Assembly (NCBI RefSeq): GCF_029968015.1
Contig: NZ_JASCIS010000008.1
Coordinates: 167,073-231,072 of the forward strand
DNA length: 64,000 nt
Direction of reading: 5' to 3'
From: Streptomyces luteolus
GTDB taxonomy: Bacteria; Actinomycetota; Actinomycetes; Streptomycetales; Streptomycetaceae
Positions 8,666 through 15,737 of the stretch are shown in pieces (within the stretch, counting starts at the first letter, position 1; each line of letters starts with the position of its first letter). Position numbers and translations under genes: made by a program. A model generated the notes under the pieces. The model was not told the DNA's origin and made no database searches. It saw only the letters and a program-made list of their open reading frames with translations.

Positions 8666-10345
8666 TCAGGCAGAGGACTCGGCGGCGAGGGCCTCGTGGT
8701 CCCGCTGGGCCGGGGCGGTCTTCCGCAGGCCGCGCTCGCTGGTCGCGGGGGCGGCGTCCTCGTCCGCCGGGGACGCGGAGAGGTCCATGGCGCGGGGCAG
8801 CCGCAGGGCGGCCAGGGCGCCGATGAGGAGCAGGCCCGCGCTGGCGTACAGGGTGACGTGCAGTCCGTGCACGAAGGCGTCGCGGGCCGCGGTGCGCAGG
8901 GCGGCGCCCGCGCCGGATCCGAGCCCCTGGGAGATCTCGTAGGCCTCGCCGAGGGAGTGCCGGGCGGCGGCGACGTCGCCGCCGGGGACGCCGGGGACCG
9001 AGTCGAGGCGGGGGCCGTAGGCGGCGTTCATGACGCTGCCGATGAAGGCTATGCCGATGCCGCTGCCCAGCTGGTACGAGGTCTCGCCGATGGCCGCGGC
9101 GCCTCCCGCCTGGCCCTGGCTGACGTCGCTGAGCATCGACTCGTACGCACCGAAGAGCGTGGTCTGCAGGCCGAAGCCGAGCAGGACGAAGCCGGTCAGG
9201 AGCAGCGCGAGGTTGTCCTCGTGGCCCATGAACGTGAGCGTGAGGACGGCGACGGCGGTCAGGCAGAAGCCGAGCGAGACCATCACGCGCGGGCCGAGCC
9301 GGGGCAGGATCGAGGATCCGGTGAGCCCGCCGGCCATGGCGGCGAGGGTCAGCGGGACCATCCTGAGGCCGGTCTCAAGGGGCGAGAGGCCGAGCACCAG
9401 CTGGAGGTACTGCGCGGCGATCAGCATCAGGCCGACGAGCGCCAGCATCGCGATGATGATGCAGCCGACGGAGGTGCCGAAGGCCGGCCGGGAGAACAGG
9501 CTGAGGTCGACCAGCGGGTGCTTGCGGCGGCGCTGGCGGCGGACGAAGAGCACCAGGAGCAGCGCGCCGAGCAGCAGCGGCACGAGGGTCATCGGGGAGA
9601 CGACGCCCTCGCCGCCGCCCGCGCGCTTGATGCCGAGCACGACGCCGAAGAGTCCGGCCGCGGCCATCAGCGCGCCGACCACGTCCCACGGGCCGTCGCG
9701 GTCGCCGGTGGACTCGGGCAGCAGCCAGCGGCCGACCAGGAGGCTGGCGAACATCAGCGGGATGTTGATGAGGAAGACCGAGCCCCACCAGAAGTGCTCC
9801 AGGAGGAAGCCGCCGAGCAGCGGTCCCGCGGCGGCGCCGACGGCGGCGACCGCGCTCCAGATGCCGATGGCGAGGGCCCGCTCGCGCCGGTCGGGGAAGA
9901 CCTGCCGGACGATGGAGAGCGTCGCGGGCATGATCATCGCGCCACCGACGCCAAGCAGGACGCGGGCCGCGATCAGCGTCTTGGGCTCGTGCGCGAGCGC
10001 GGCCATCGCGGAGGCGACGCCGAACAGGCCGTACCCGAGGAGCAGGATCCTTCTGCGGCCGACGCGGTCGCCGAGGGTGCCGAAGAGGATCAGGAGCGAG
10101 GCGCAGACCAGCGGATACGAGTCGACGATCCACAGGAGCTGGATGGCGCCGGGCTTGAGGTCCTCGGTGACGGCCGGAACCGCCACGTGCAGCACCGTCG
10201 AGTCGATGGCGACGATCGCGAGGCTCACGCACAGGACTATGAGGACGACCCAGCGGTTGGCGCCTTCCGGGCGTCCGATGCCCATGCGCTCCAGGAACCG
10301 GGATGCCGAGGGCCGCGTCGGAGCAGCCGTGGTCGTCCCGGTCAT
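8666..10345 (-). CDS. MFS transporter, DHA2 (EmrB/QacA-like, 14 TMS) efflux pump
   Basis: This 559-aa integral membrane protein probably exports drugs or metabolites using the proton gradient. Many hydrophobic helices are visible. Motif C-like AIDSTVLHVAVP lies in TM1 and LLWIVDSYPLV in TM2. Motif A GTLGDRVGRRRILLLG follows, then the multidrug-type PATLSIVRQVFPDRRERALAIGIW. Length and motif order fit the 14-helix DHA2 branch. The C-terminal 50 residues are charged and cytoplasmic. The ATG at 10345 is preceded by GGGAGG at 6 nt; the upstream open frame lacks such a site. No TetR or MarR regulator gene is adjacent, though a short inverted repeat lies upstream at 10497-10516. Substrate unknown. 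Confidence 0.9.
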   Translation of the reverse strand: MTGTTTAAPTRPSASRFLERMGIGRPEGANRWVVLIVLCVSLAIVAIDSTVLHVAVPAVTEDLKPGAIQLLWIVDSYPLVCASLLILFGTLGDRVGRRRILLLGYGLFGVASAMAALAHEPKTLIAARVLLGVGGAMIMPATLSIVRQVFPDRRERALAIGIWSAVAAVGAAAGPLLGGFLLEHFWWGSVFLINIPLMFASLLVGRWLLPESTGDRDGPWDVVGALMAAAGLFGVVLGIKRAGGGEGVVSPMTLVPLLLGALLLVLFVRRQRRRKHPLVDLSLFSRPAFGTSVGCIIIAMLALVGLMLIAAQYLQLVLGLSPLETGLRMVPLTLAAMAGGLTGSSILPRLGPRVMVSLGFCLTAVAVLTLTFMGHEDNLALLLTGFVLLGFGLQTTLFGAYESMLSDVSQGQAGGAAAIGETSYQLGSGIGIAFIGSVMNAAYGPRLDSVPGVPGGDVAAARHSLGEAYEISQGLGSGAGAALRTAARDAFVHGLHVTLYASAGLLLIGALAALRLPRAMDLSASPADEDAAPATSERGLRKTAPAQRDHEALAAESSA

Positions 10346-10496
10346 GTAGTACCTCCCAGTGATCCCGTACTCAGGCGGTCGGCGGGCGGCGGCTCTGCCA
10401 GCGGCAATGGGCCCGACCGGGTGTACGAGTGAGCAGTCAGCGTACGCGAGTCCACAGCGGGCTTGGGTGTCCCACCTCTCACGTAGCTGAACGACG

Positions 10497-10516
10497 CGGT
10501 GTGGCATACGCCACGC
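10497..10516. promoter_or_regulatory. Candidate operator-like inverted repeat upstream of the efflux pump gene
   Basis: GGTGTGGC and GCCACGCC flank ATAC (7 of 8 positions complementary). It lies in the divergent gap between the pump and the mannosyltransferase-like gene. It could be a repressor site for either; no partner regulator is in the window. Confidence 0.25.
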
Positions 10517-10601
10517 CTCGCCGTCCGAAGCCCCCCGTCCCAACTGGTCGTCCCCGTCCAGTGGAACGACCGCCCGGGGGTATGCGGTTCCCTCTTCCAC
10601 C

Positions 10602-10607
10602 CATAAT
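10602..10607 (+). promoter_or_regulatory. Candidate -10 element of a leaderless transcript
   Basis: CATAAT lies 7 nt before the GTG at 10615 and no ribosome binding site is present, so transcription probably starts at the start codon. Confidence 0.5.
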
Positions 10608-10614
10608 CGAGCCC

Positions 10615-11772
10615 GTGACCGACCTTGCCCCGTACGTTCCGACCGTCCGCCGCGCCCGGGTCCGCAGTGCGCTGCGCCGGGCGGCGCCCGCGCTCCTTGT
10701 GTACGCCGGGGTGCGCGCGCTCGGGCTCGTGGTGCTCGCGGGGTGGTCCGCGGCGAACGGCAAGAGCGCGCACGGGCTGCTCACCGCGCGCTGGGACTCG
10801 CTCTGGTACACCCGCGTCGCCGATTTCGGCTACGGCTGGGAGACCCGCCTGCCGGACGGCTCGGTCCACTCCAACCTGGCGTTCTTCCCGCTGCTCCCGT
10901 GGCTGGAGCGGCTCGGCCACGCGCTGACCCCGCTGTCGTACGCGGATGCCGGGCTGCTCGTGGCCTGGCTCGCCTCACTTGCGGCGGCGCTCGGGATCTT
11001 CCTGATCGCGGAGCGGCTTTACGGGCTGCGGGCGGGCGTGTGCGCGGTGGCGTTGTGGGCGGTGCTGCCGGTCGGGATCGTGCAGTCGATGGCGTACAGC
11101 GAGTCGCTGTTCACGGCGCTGGCCGCCTGGGCGCTGTACGCGGTCCTCCGGGAACGGTGGGTGTGGGCGGGCGTGCTCGCGGCGCTCGCCGGGCTGACCC
11201 GGCCGGTGGGCGCCGCGGTCGTGGCGGCGGTCTGGGTGACGGCGGCGATCGCGGTCGCGCGCGAGCGGCGGGCCGGATGGCGGCTCGTGCTCGGGGTGCT
11301 GCTCGCTCCGCTCGGGGCGGCGGGGTACGTGCTGTGGGTCGGGCAGCGGACCGGCGACGGGCTGTTCGGCTATCTCGACGTCCAGGCGCAGTGGGGCAAC
11401 GGCTTCGACGGCGGCCTCGCCTTCGCGCGGTTCGTCGGCGGGATGCTGACCTCGTTCCCCTCGGTGTTCGCCGGGCTCGGTCTGACCGTCGGGGTCGCCC
11501 TGGTGATCTGGCTGTACGTGGTGTGCGTGCGCCGGGGGCAGCCGCCCGCGCTGCTCGTGTACTGCGGGATCGTCGTCGTACTCGCGCTCTGCGCCTCGGG
11601 CTACTTCGGCTCCAAGCCTCGGCTGCTGCTGCCCGCCTTCCCGCTGCTGCTGCCGCTCGCGGTGGGCCTGGCGCGGTGGCGCGCCTCGCGGGCGGCGGCG
11701 CTGCTCGCGGTGGTCGCGGTGGGCTCGGCGGTGTACGGGGCGTTCTGGCTGAACGGGTCGGGACCGCCGTGA
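10615..11772 (+). CDS. GT-C fold membrane glycosyltransferase, PIG-V mannosyltransferase-like
   Basis: This 385-aa polytopic membrane protein has about 9-10 hydrophobic helices. The luminal-type motif TARWDSLWYTRVADFGY resembles the acidic catalytic loop of GT-C enzymes, and SNLAFFPLLPWLER with MAYSESLFTALAAWALY is characteristic of PIG-V-like mannosyltransferases. Actinobacterial members are thought to use a polyprenyl-phosphate sugar donor for extracellular mannosylation. The GTG at 10615 is chosen because the signature region begins just after it and a -10-like hexamer sits 7 nt upstream. An in-frame ATG at 10581 has no ribosome site. Divergent from the efflux pump. Donor and acceptor are unknown. 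Confidence 0.78.
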   Translation: MTDLAPYVPTVRRARVRSALRRAAPALLVYAGVRALGLVVLAGWSAANGKSAHGLLTARWDSLWYTRVADFGYGWETRLPDGSVHSNLAFFPLLPWLERLGHALTPLSYADAGLLVAWLASLAAALGIFLIAERLYGLRAGVCAVALWAVLPVGIVQSMAYSESLFTALAAWALYAVLRERWVWAGVLAALAGLTRPVGAAVVAAVWVTAAIAVARERRAGWRLVLGVLLAPLGAAGYVLWVGQRTGDGLFGYLDVQAQWGNGFDGGLAFARFVGGMLTSFPSVFAGLGLTVGVALVIWLYVVCVRRGQPPALLVYCGIVVVLALCASGYFGSKPRLLLPAFPLLLPLAVGLARWRASRAAALLAVVAVGSAVYGAFWLNGSGPP

Positions 11773-12050
11773 TCCGGCCGCCCCGGCGAGGGGAGCGACC
11801 ACGGGCCGTACACACGATGTCACCGGCCGGTGCGCCGTCACCGGAATTCACATCACGTCGTACGGAATCAATTCAGACACCATCCGAAATCACAGCAGAT
11901 GAAGATCGAATAAATAGCGATCCAAGGTCATCAGCTTTTACTCGGGACTCCTGAATAACTCCCCGCCTGAGATCAATCCCACATCACATCGTCATCACAA
12001 ACCCTCTGATTCGGCCGGGTCTGCCGCTCACTCGCTGTAGCGTCGATTGA
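11773..12050. other. Intergenic region with an AT-rich patch (about 11840-12010)
   Basis: This stretch of 278 nt is visibly richer in A/T than its surroundings (for example GAATAAATAGCGATCC and CTGAATAACT). I see no coding frame of streptomycete character. The final 15 nt carry the -10-like element of the PAP2 gene. A small RNA or a foreign remnant is possible but unsupported. Confidence 0.5.
12038..12043 (+). promoter_or_regulatory. Candidate -10 element of a leaderless transcript (PAP2 gene)
   Basis: TAGCGT lies 7 nt before the GTG at 12051, without a ribosome site. The identical hexamer and spacing precede the pucR-type gene at 48519 and the small gene at 55705. Confidence 0.5.
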
Positions 12051-13067
12051 GTGCGTACCGAACCAAACATGACCCGTCTGGACCGGCTCTTTGCCCGGCT
12101 GGACCGGGAACCCGAACGGCCGGCGGGCCTCGAAGTGCCTCGTATGAGCCCGCACCGGATCGTGCTGTTCGGCTCGACGCTGGTCTTCTACCTGCTCATC
12201 GTCGTGGCCGTGATCAACACGTCCTGGCTCGTCCGGCTCGACTGGCAGCTGATGTTCTTCCGGCCCTACCAGCAGTGGCAGGAACTGCACGCGTTCATCG
12301 ACTACTACGTCGTGCTCGGCCAGCGCGGCCCCACCGCCGTGATGGTCGCGGCCTGGCTGGGCTGGCGGTCCTGGCGGCAGCACACGCTGCGCCCGCTGCT
12401 CATGCTGGGCACCTCGCTGCTGCTGCTCAACGTCACCGTCGGCGCGGCCAAGTTGAGCATGGGCCGGGAAGGTCCGCACTACGCCACGGTCATCGGCTCC
12501 AACGAGATGTGGCTGACCGGCGACATATTCCCTTCGGGCCACACCGCGAACGCCGTCGTGACCTGGGGCATCCTCGCCTACCTCGCCTCCTCCGCACGGG
12601 CCCGCCGCTATCTCTCGGCGCTCTCCGCGGTGGTCTCGCTCGGCGTCGGCCTCAGCACGGTCTACCTGGGCACGCACTGGCTGAGCGACGTCCTCCTCGG
12701 CTGGGCCGCGGGGCTCCTCATCCTGCTCGCGCTGCCCTGGTTCGAGCCGCTGGTCAGCCGCGCCGAGGCCTGGATCCTCGCCCAGCGCGACCGGTACCTG
12801 CCGGGCCTGCGCGGCCGCGCCACGGCACCCGCACCGGCCGGTGCGCCCCCGCTGTTCCCGCAGCCGGGTCCCGTCACCGAGCCCGTACTGGAGCCGGTGG
12901 GCGCCGGGCACGGCGGCCGTGTGCCGGCGCACTTCAGCACGCAGCGGTACACGGTGCGCTCGGAGCGCTCCCCCGGCACGCCGGCCGGCAGCCGCCGACC
13001 CGCGCACGCCGACAGCGCCACCCGCACCGCCCGCACCGCTCCGGCCCGCCCGGTGGCGGGCGGCTGA
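12051..13067 (+). CDS. PAP2-superfamily membrane phosphatase
   Basis: This 338-aa membrane phosphatase would act on lipid phosphates such as undecaprenyl diphosphate or phosphatidic acid at the outer face of the membrane. Five to six hydrophobic helices span residues 35-235. The three PAP2 motifs are visible: KLSMGREGP, the PSGH motif with its catalytic His (FPSGHTANAV), and GLSTVYLGTHWLSD. The last 100 residues are Pro/Arg-rich and probably disordered. The GTG at 12051 is preferred because of the -10-like hexamer 7 nt upstream; the ATG at 12069 is the alternative. It follows a mannosyltransferase-like gene on the same strand, so both could belong to polyprenyl-linked glycan metabolism, but the 278-nt gap argues against one operon. 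Confidence 0.85.
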   Translation: MRTEPNMTRLDRLFARLDREPERPAGLEVPRMSPHRIVLFGSTLVFYLLIVVAVINTSWLVRLDWQLMFFRPYQQWQELHAFIDYYVVLGQRGPTAVMVAAWLGWRSWRQHTLRPLLMLGTSLLLLNVTVGAAKLSMGREGPHYATVIGSNEMWLTGDIFPSGHTANAVVTWGILAYLASSARARRYLSALSAVVSLGVGLSTVYLGTHWLSDVLLGWAAGLLILLALPWFEPLVSRAEAWILAQRDRYLPGLRGRATAPAPAGAPPLFPQPGPVTEPVLEPVGAGHGGRVPAHFSTQRYTVRSERSPGTPAGSRRPAHADSATRTARTAPARPVAGG

Positions 13068-13107
13068 CCCCAGGCCGCGGGGGCGGTACGCACAACTCCC
13101 CCGCATG

Positions 13108-13149
13108 CGAAGGCCCCGGCTCCCCTTGACCAGGGGGCCGGGGCCTTCG
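13108..13149 (+). terminator. Terminator after the PAP2 gene
   Basis: A long hairpin has arms CGAAGGCCCCGGC and GCCGGGGCCTTCG with additional CCCC/GGGG pairing inside. It lies about 40 nt after the stop and also shields the convergent I78-type gene. There is no T-tract, as is common in this genome. Confidence 0.7.
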
Positions 13150-13171
13150 CCGTGTCGCGTGCCGGGTCCGT

Positions 13172-13227
13172 TCAGCCCTTCCAGCAGCGCTTCACGGTGT
13201 CAGCCCTTCCAGCAGCGCTTCACGGTG
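13172..13227. repeat. Perfect 28-bp tandem duplication at the 3' end of the I78-type gene
   Basis: The unit beginning TCAGCCCTTCCAGCAGCGCT occurs at 13172-13199 and again at 13200-13227. The right-hand copy is the stop codon plus last codons of the minus-strand gene; the left-hand copy is now downstream non-coding DNA. Confidence 0.9.
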
Positions 13228-13415
13228 CCTTCGCTGACCTCGAAGTTCAGCCGTCCGGCGAGGTACTCCATGGTCACGATCGCGCCCGGGGGCAGCGCCC
13301 TGACGGTGGACCAGCCGCGCTCGCGGGCCTGCCGCTCGGCGCCCTCGGCGTCGAGTCCGACGTACGCGTCGGGGGTGTCCTGCGGTTCTGCGGGGGGTGT
13401 GGGTGTGGGTGCCAT
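13200..13415 (-). CDS. I78-family peptidase-inhibitor-like small protein
   Basis: This 71-aa protein has a Pro-rich N-terminus (residues 1-18) followed by a compact domain. The pattern is LDAEGAERQARERG, then V-R-LPPGAIVTMEYLAGRLNFEV and ending G-TVKRCW. The arrangement (helix, G-x-V, T-M-E-Y, RLN, final G-V/T-R) fits the peptidase inhibitor I78 family. There is no signal peptide, so an intracellular role or a different function is possible. The ATG at 13415 has a TACGGT hexamer 6 nt upstream and no ribosome site, suggesting a leaderless mRNA. The gene's last codons and stop are tandemly duplicated downstream. Confidence 0.72.
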   Translation of the reverse strand: MAPTPTPPAEPQDTPDAYVGLDAEGAERQARERGWSTVRALPPGAIVTMEYLAGRLNFEVSEGTVKRCWKG

Positions 13416-13421
13416 GCCGTC

Positions 13422-13427
13422 ACCGTA
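13422..13427 (-). promoter_or_regulatory. Candidate -10 of a leaderless transcript (I78-type gene)
   Basis: TACGGT on the minus strand lies 6 nt before the ATG at 13415, with no ribosome binding site between. Confidence 0.45.
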
Positions 13428-13751
13428 GGCCGCTCGCGGCGGGAAGTGAAAGGGCCGCCGAAAAGGCCGCAGCGGGCGGGCACCCAGGGTCACCTGCACC
13501 TTCGAGGTCACGCTTGTGTCACAGGATCGCCACATGTGTTTGCCGATTCCCGCTTCACACGAACGAGCGGTACGGAATTGTTCCGGCCTGCCCAGTAATT
13601 ACCCGTGCCCGCCGGGCAATTCGGGCGCCGCTCATCCGAAGATCGAATGCATCGGCCTTTCGACGAGCGGCCCGAGATCGTTTTTCGGCGAGTGGTCGAC
13701 GAATTACCCGAAACTATTCCGGACCACCGGGCGGGCCGGGTCGTACGCCTC

Positions 13752-13868
13752 CAGGGGCGCGGGGAACTGCGCGAGCAACCCACGACATGCCGCGGCCGCC
13801 GTAAGACCGTCCGTGGCAGACGCGTCTGCGGCTCGTGGGGGCTGGGCGCGCAGTTCCCCGCGCCCCTG
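13752..13868. repeat. Inverted pair of dispersed repeat family B
   Basis: The left arm (13752-13785) begins CAGGGGCGCGGGGAACTGCG; the right arm (13834-13868) is its near-perfect reverse complement. They are separated by about 48 nt that include a second small palindrome (CAGACGCGTCTG). The pair could fold into a long hairpin and would end transcription of the WYL regulator gene whose stop is at 13879. Confidence 0.8.
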
Positions 13869-13878
13869 AGGGCGGGAC

Positions 13879-14847
13879 TCACCGCGACCGGTCGAGCGCC
13901 CGCGAGAGGCGGTCCCGGGCCGACCGGAGGTGCTCGGTCAGCTCGGCCGGCTCCAGGACCTCGAACTCGAAGCCCAGGAGCATCAGATGGATCACCATCA
14001 CGTCGAGGCTCGCCGCTCCGGTGCGCAGCAGACACGTGTCCGCGGATTCGTCCTCCAGGGTTCCGGCCGACGGCGAGATGTCCACGGCGGCCTCGGCGAG
14101 CGGCACGAAGAGGCGGACCAGGGCCTGCTCCGCGTACGCCCTGCGGGAGACGCCCTCGGAGACGTACGCGGCCAGGTCCTGCGCGGGCGGCGTGCGCGGG
14201 GTGAAGCGGGGGCCGTGCGGAGGCTTGGGGGTGATGCGGTCGGCGCGGAAGGTGCGCCAGTCCTCCCGGTCCAGGTCCCAGGCGACGAGGTACCAGCGGC
14301 GCTCGGTGCAGACCAGGCGGTGCGGCTCGACGGCGCGGCGGGTGGTGGTGCCCTCGTGGTCGCCGTACTCGAAGCGCAGGCGCCTGCTGTCGCGGCACAA
14401 GTGGGCCAGTTCCGTGAGCACTTCGGAGTCGACCGCTCGCGCCTGGCGGCCGCGCAGCATCGGCACCGTGAAGGCGTTCAGCGCGCCGACCCGGCGCCGC
14501 AGCCGGTCCGGCAGCACCTGCTCCAGCTTGGCCAGGGCGCGTACGGAGGTCTCGTCGATGCCCTCGATGCCCTGGCCGGCGGCGGTCCGCAGGCCGACCG
14601 CGACGGCGACGGCCTCCTCGTCGTCGAGCAGCAGCGGCGGCATCTCGGCGCCCACACCCAGCTGGTAGCCGCCGCCGGTACCGGGTGAGGCGCGCACCGG
14701 GTAGCCGAGCTCACGCAGCCGGTCGACGTCGCGGCGGACGGTGCGCGGGGTGACGCCGAGCCGGTCCGCGAGGTCGGCGCCGGACCACTCGCGGTGGGCC
14801 TGGAGCAGCGAGAGGAGCCGCAGGAGTCGTGCCGAGGTCTCCAACAT
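13879..14847 (-). CDS. HTH/WYL-domain transcriptional regulator
   Basis: This 322-aa regulator has an N-terminal winged helix-turn-helix of the HTH_11/DeoR type (residues 1-60; SGADLADRLGVTPRTVRRDVDRLRELG), a middle linker and a C-terminal WYL domain. The WYL domain carries the RRAVEPHRLVCTERRWYLVAWD signature and RTFRADRI. WYL domains sense ligands, possibly nucleotides or nucleic acids. The ATG at 14847 starts exactly at the HTH. A weak -10-like CAGACT lies 7 nt upstream and no ribosome site is present. The target is unknown; the adjacent coupled glycosyltransferase pair on the same strand is a candidate by proximity only. Confidence 0.88.
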   Translation of the reverse strand: MLETSARLLRLLSLLQAHREWSGADLADRLGVTPRTVRRDVDRLRELGYPVRASPGTGGGYQLGVGAEMPPLLLDDEEAVAVAVGLRTAAGQGIEGIDETSVRALAKLEQVLPDRLRRRVGALNAFTVPMLRGRQARAVDSEVLTELAHLCRDSRRLRFEYGDHEGTTTRRAVEPHRLVCTERRWYLVAWDLDREDWRTFRADRITPKPPHGPRFTPRTPPAQDLAAYVSEGVSRRAYAEQALVRLFVPLAEAAVDISPSAGTLEDESADTCLLRTGAASLDVMVIHLMLLGFEFEVLEPAELTEHLRSARDRLSRALDRSR

Positions 14848-14897
14848 GCGGGCGAGTCTGCCAGCCCTTGCGGACAGCTGCGGTCCGCGATATCCGA

Positions 14898-15737
14898 TCA
14901 GTCGGCCTCCGTCACCCGCAGCGACAGGTCGTTGTCGCGGGTGTAGTATGGGCCGACGGCCACCGGGCCGGTGCGGACGGCCGGGTACGTGAAGATCGGC
15001 TTCTTGTCGGCCACGTCGTCGAGCAGCCGGGCCACCCGCGCCTGCGGTCCGTGCGCGCCCTGGGGCAGCAGCCACAGGTCCCAGACCCCGGGCTCTCCGG
15101 CCAGGTCCTGGTACGCCACGGTGAGCCCGAACTCCCCGCCGGAAGCGCCGAGCTCGACCCGGCGCGTGACCTGCCCCGGCGCCCGGCCGCGCAGCTCGGC
15201 GTACCCGGCCGGGGTGACCGGCGCCCCGAGGAGCCTGCCTCGTACCGTCAACTCGGCGCCGTCGATGTGCAGTTCACCGGCCTCGGCGTGCGGGGCGCGG
15301 TGCCAGGCGCGGATGGTGAGGTTGCCGTGCTTGGTGGCGTACGGGATGCGCACCGCGACGTGCGGGCGGGTGCCGCTGGGCATCCGGTCGACGAGCGAGC
15401 GCAGGTCGTTGACGCCGGGCGAGAGACGGCGCGGGGCGGTGTCGCCGTGGTCGACGTACACGTCCCAGCGGCCCTCGGCGAGCTGGACGCTGCTGGGCAG
15501 TACGGCGCGCAGCCTGCCGTCGGCGGCCGGGGTGAGCGGGAGCCGGGTCTCGGTGGGTGCGCGGTGCGGCTGCCGCTCGCGCAGCCGGAGCAGCAGAGAC
15601 GCGGCGCCGGGGCGGCCCAGGTCGGCGAGGTCGAAGGTGAGCCCGCCGGCGGAGTCGGCGACGCAGTCGGCGCGAGGCACGGCCAGGACGTCCTCCTCGA
15701 CCTCGTCGGGCAGCGGCGGGGGCAGCAGAGCGCTCAT
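14898..15737 (-). CDS. Conserved hypothetical protein coupled to a glycosyltransferase
   Basis: This 279-aa soluble protein is rich in beta-strand-like segments, with several repeats of the pattern V-R-G-R-L / L-P-L-T-P-A-A-D-G-R-L-R / G-R-W-D-V-Y-V. No enzyme motif or signal peptide is recognised. Its start ATG (15737) overlaps the TGA of the preceding GT4 gene by 4 nt (ATGA), so translation is coupled and the two products probably work together, perhaps on a cell-surface glycan. The beta-rich repeat pattern recalls all-beta accessory domains seen next to teichoic acid-type glycosyltransferases; that comparison is weak. Confidence 0.7.
   Translation of the reverse strand: MSALLPPPLPDEVEEDVLAVPRADCVADSAGGLTFDLADLGRPGAASLLLRLRERQPHRAPTETRLPLTPAADGRLRAVLPSSVQLAEGRWDVYVDHGDTAPRRLSPGVNDLRSLVDRMPSGTRPHVAVRIPYATKHGNLTIRAWHRAPHAEAGELHIDGAELTVRGRLLGAPVTPAGYAELRGRAPGQVTRRVELGASGGEFGLTVAYQDLAGEPGVWDLWLLPQGAHGPQARVARLLDDVADKKPIFTYPAVRTGPVAVGPYYTRDNDLSLRVTEAD

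Larger units (their letters stand above)
13416..13878. other. 463-nt intergenic region with AT-richer part and inverted family-B repeats
   Basis: The segment near 13550-13735 is relatively A/T-rich (CCAGTAATTACCCG, GAATTACCCGAAACTATTCC) and has no convincing gene. The right part is the inverted repeat pair at 13752-13868. The promoter of the I78-type gene lies at the left edge (13422-13427). Confidence 0.6.

Noticed and set aside
7619..10432. A 937-codon plus-strand frame over the acyl-CoA dehydrogenase and efflux pump genes
   Set aside because: Antisense shadow; both minus-strand genes have clear family motifs and ribosome sites.
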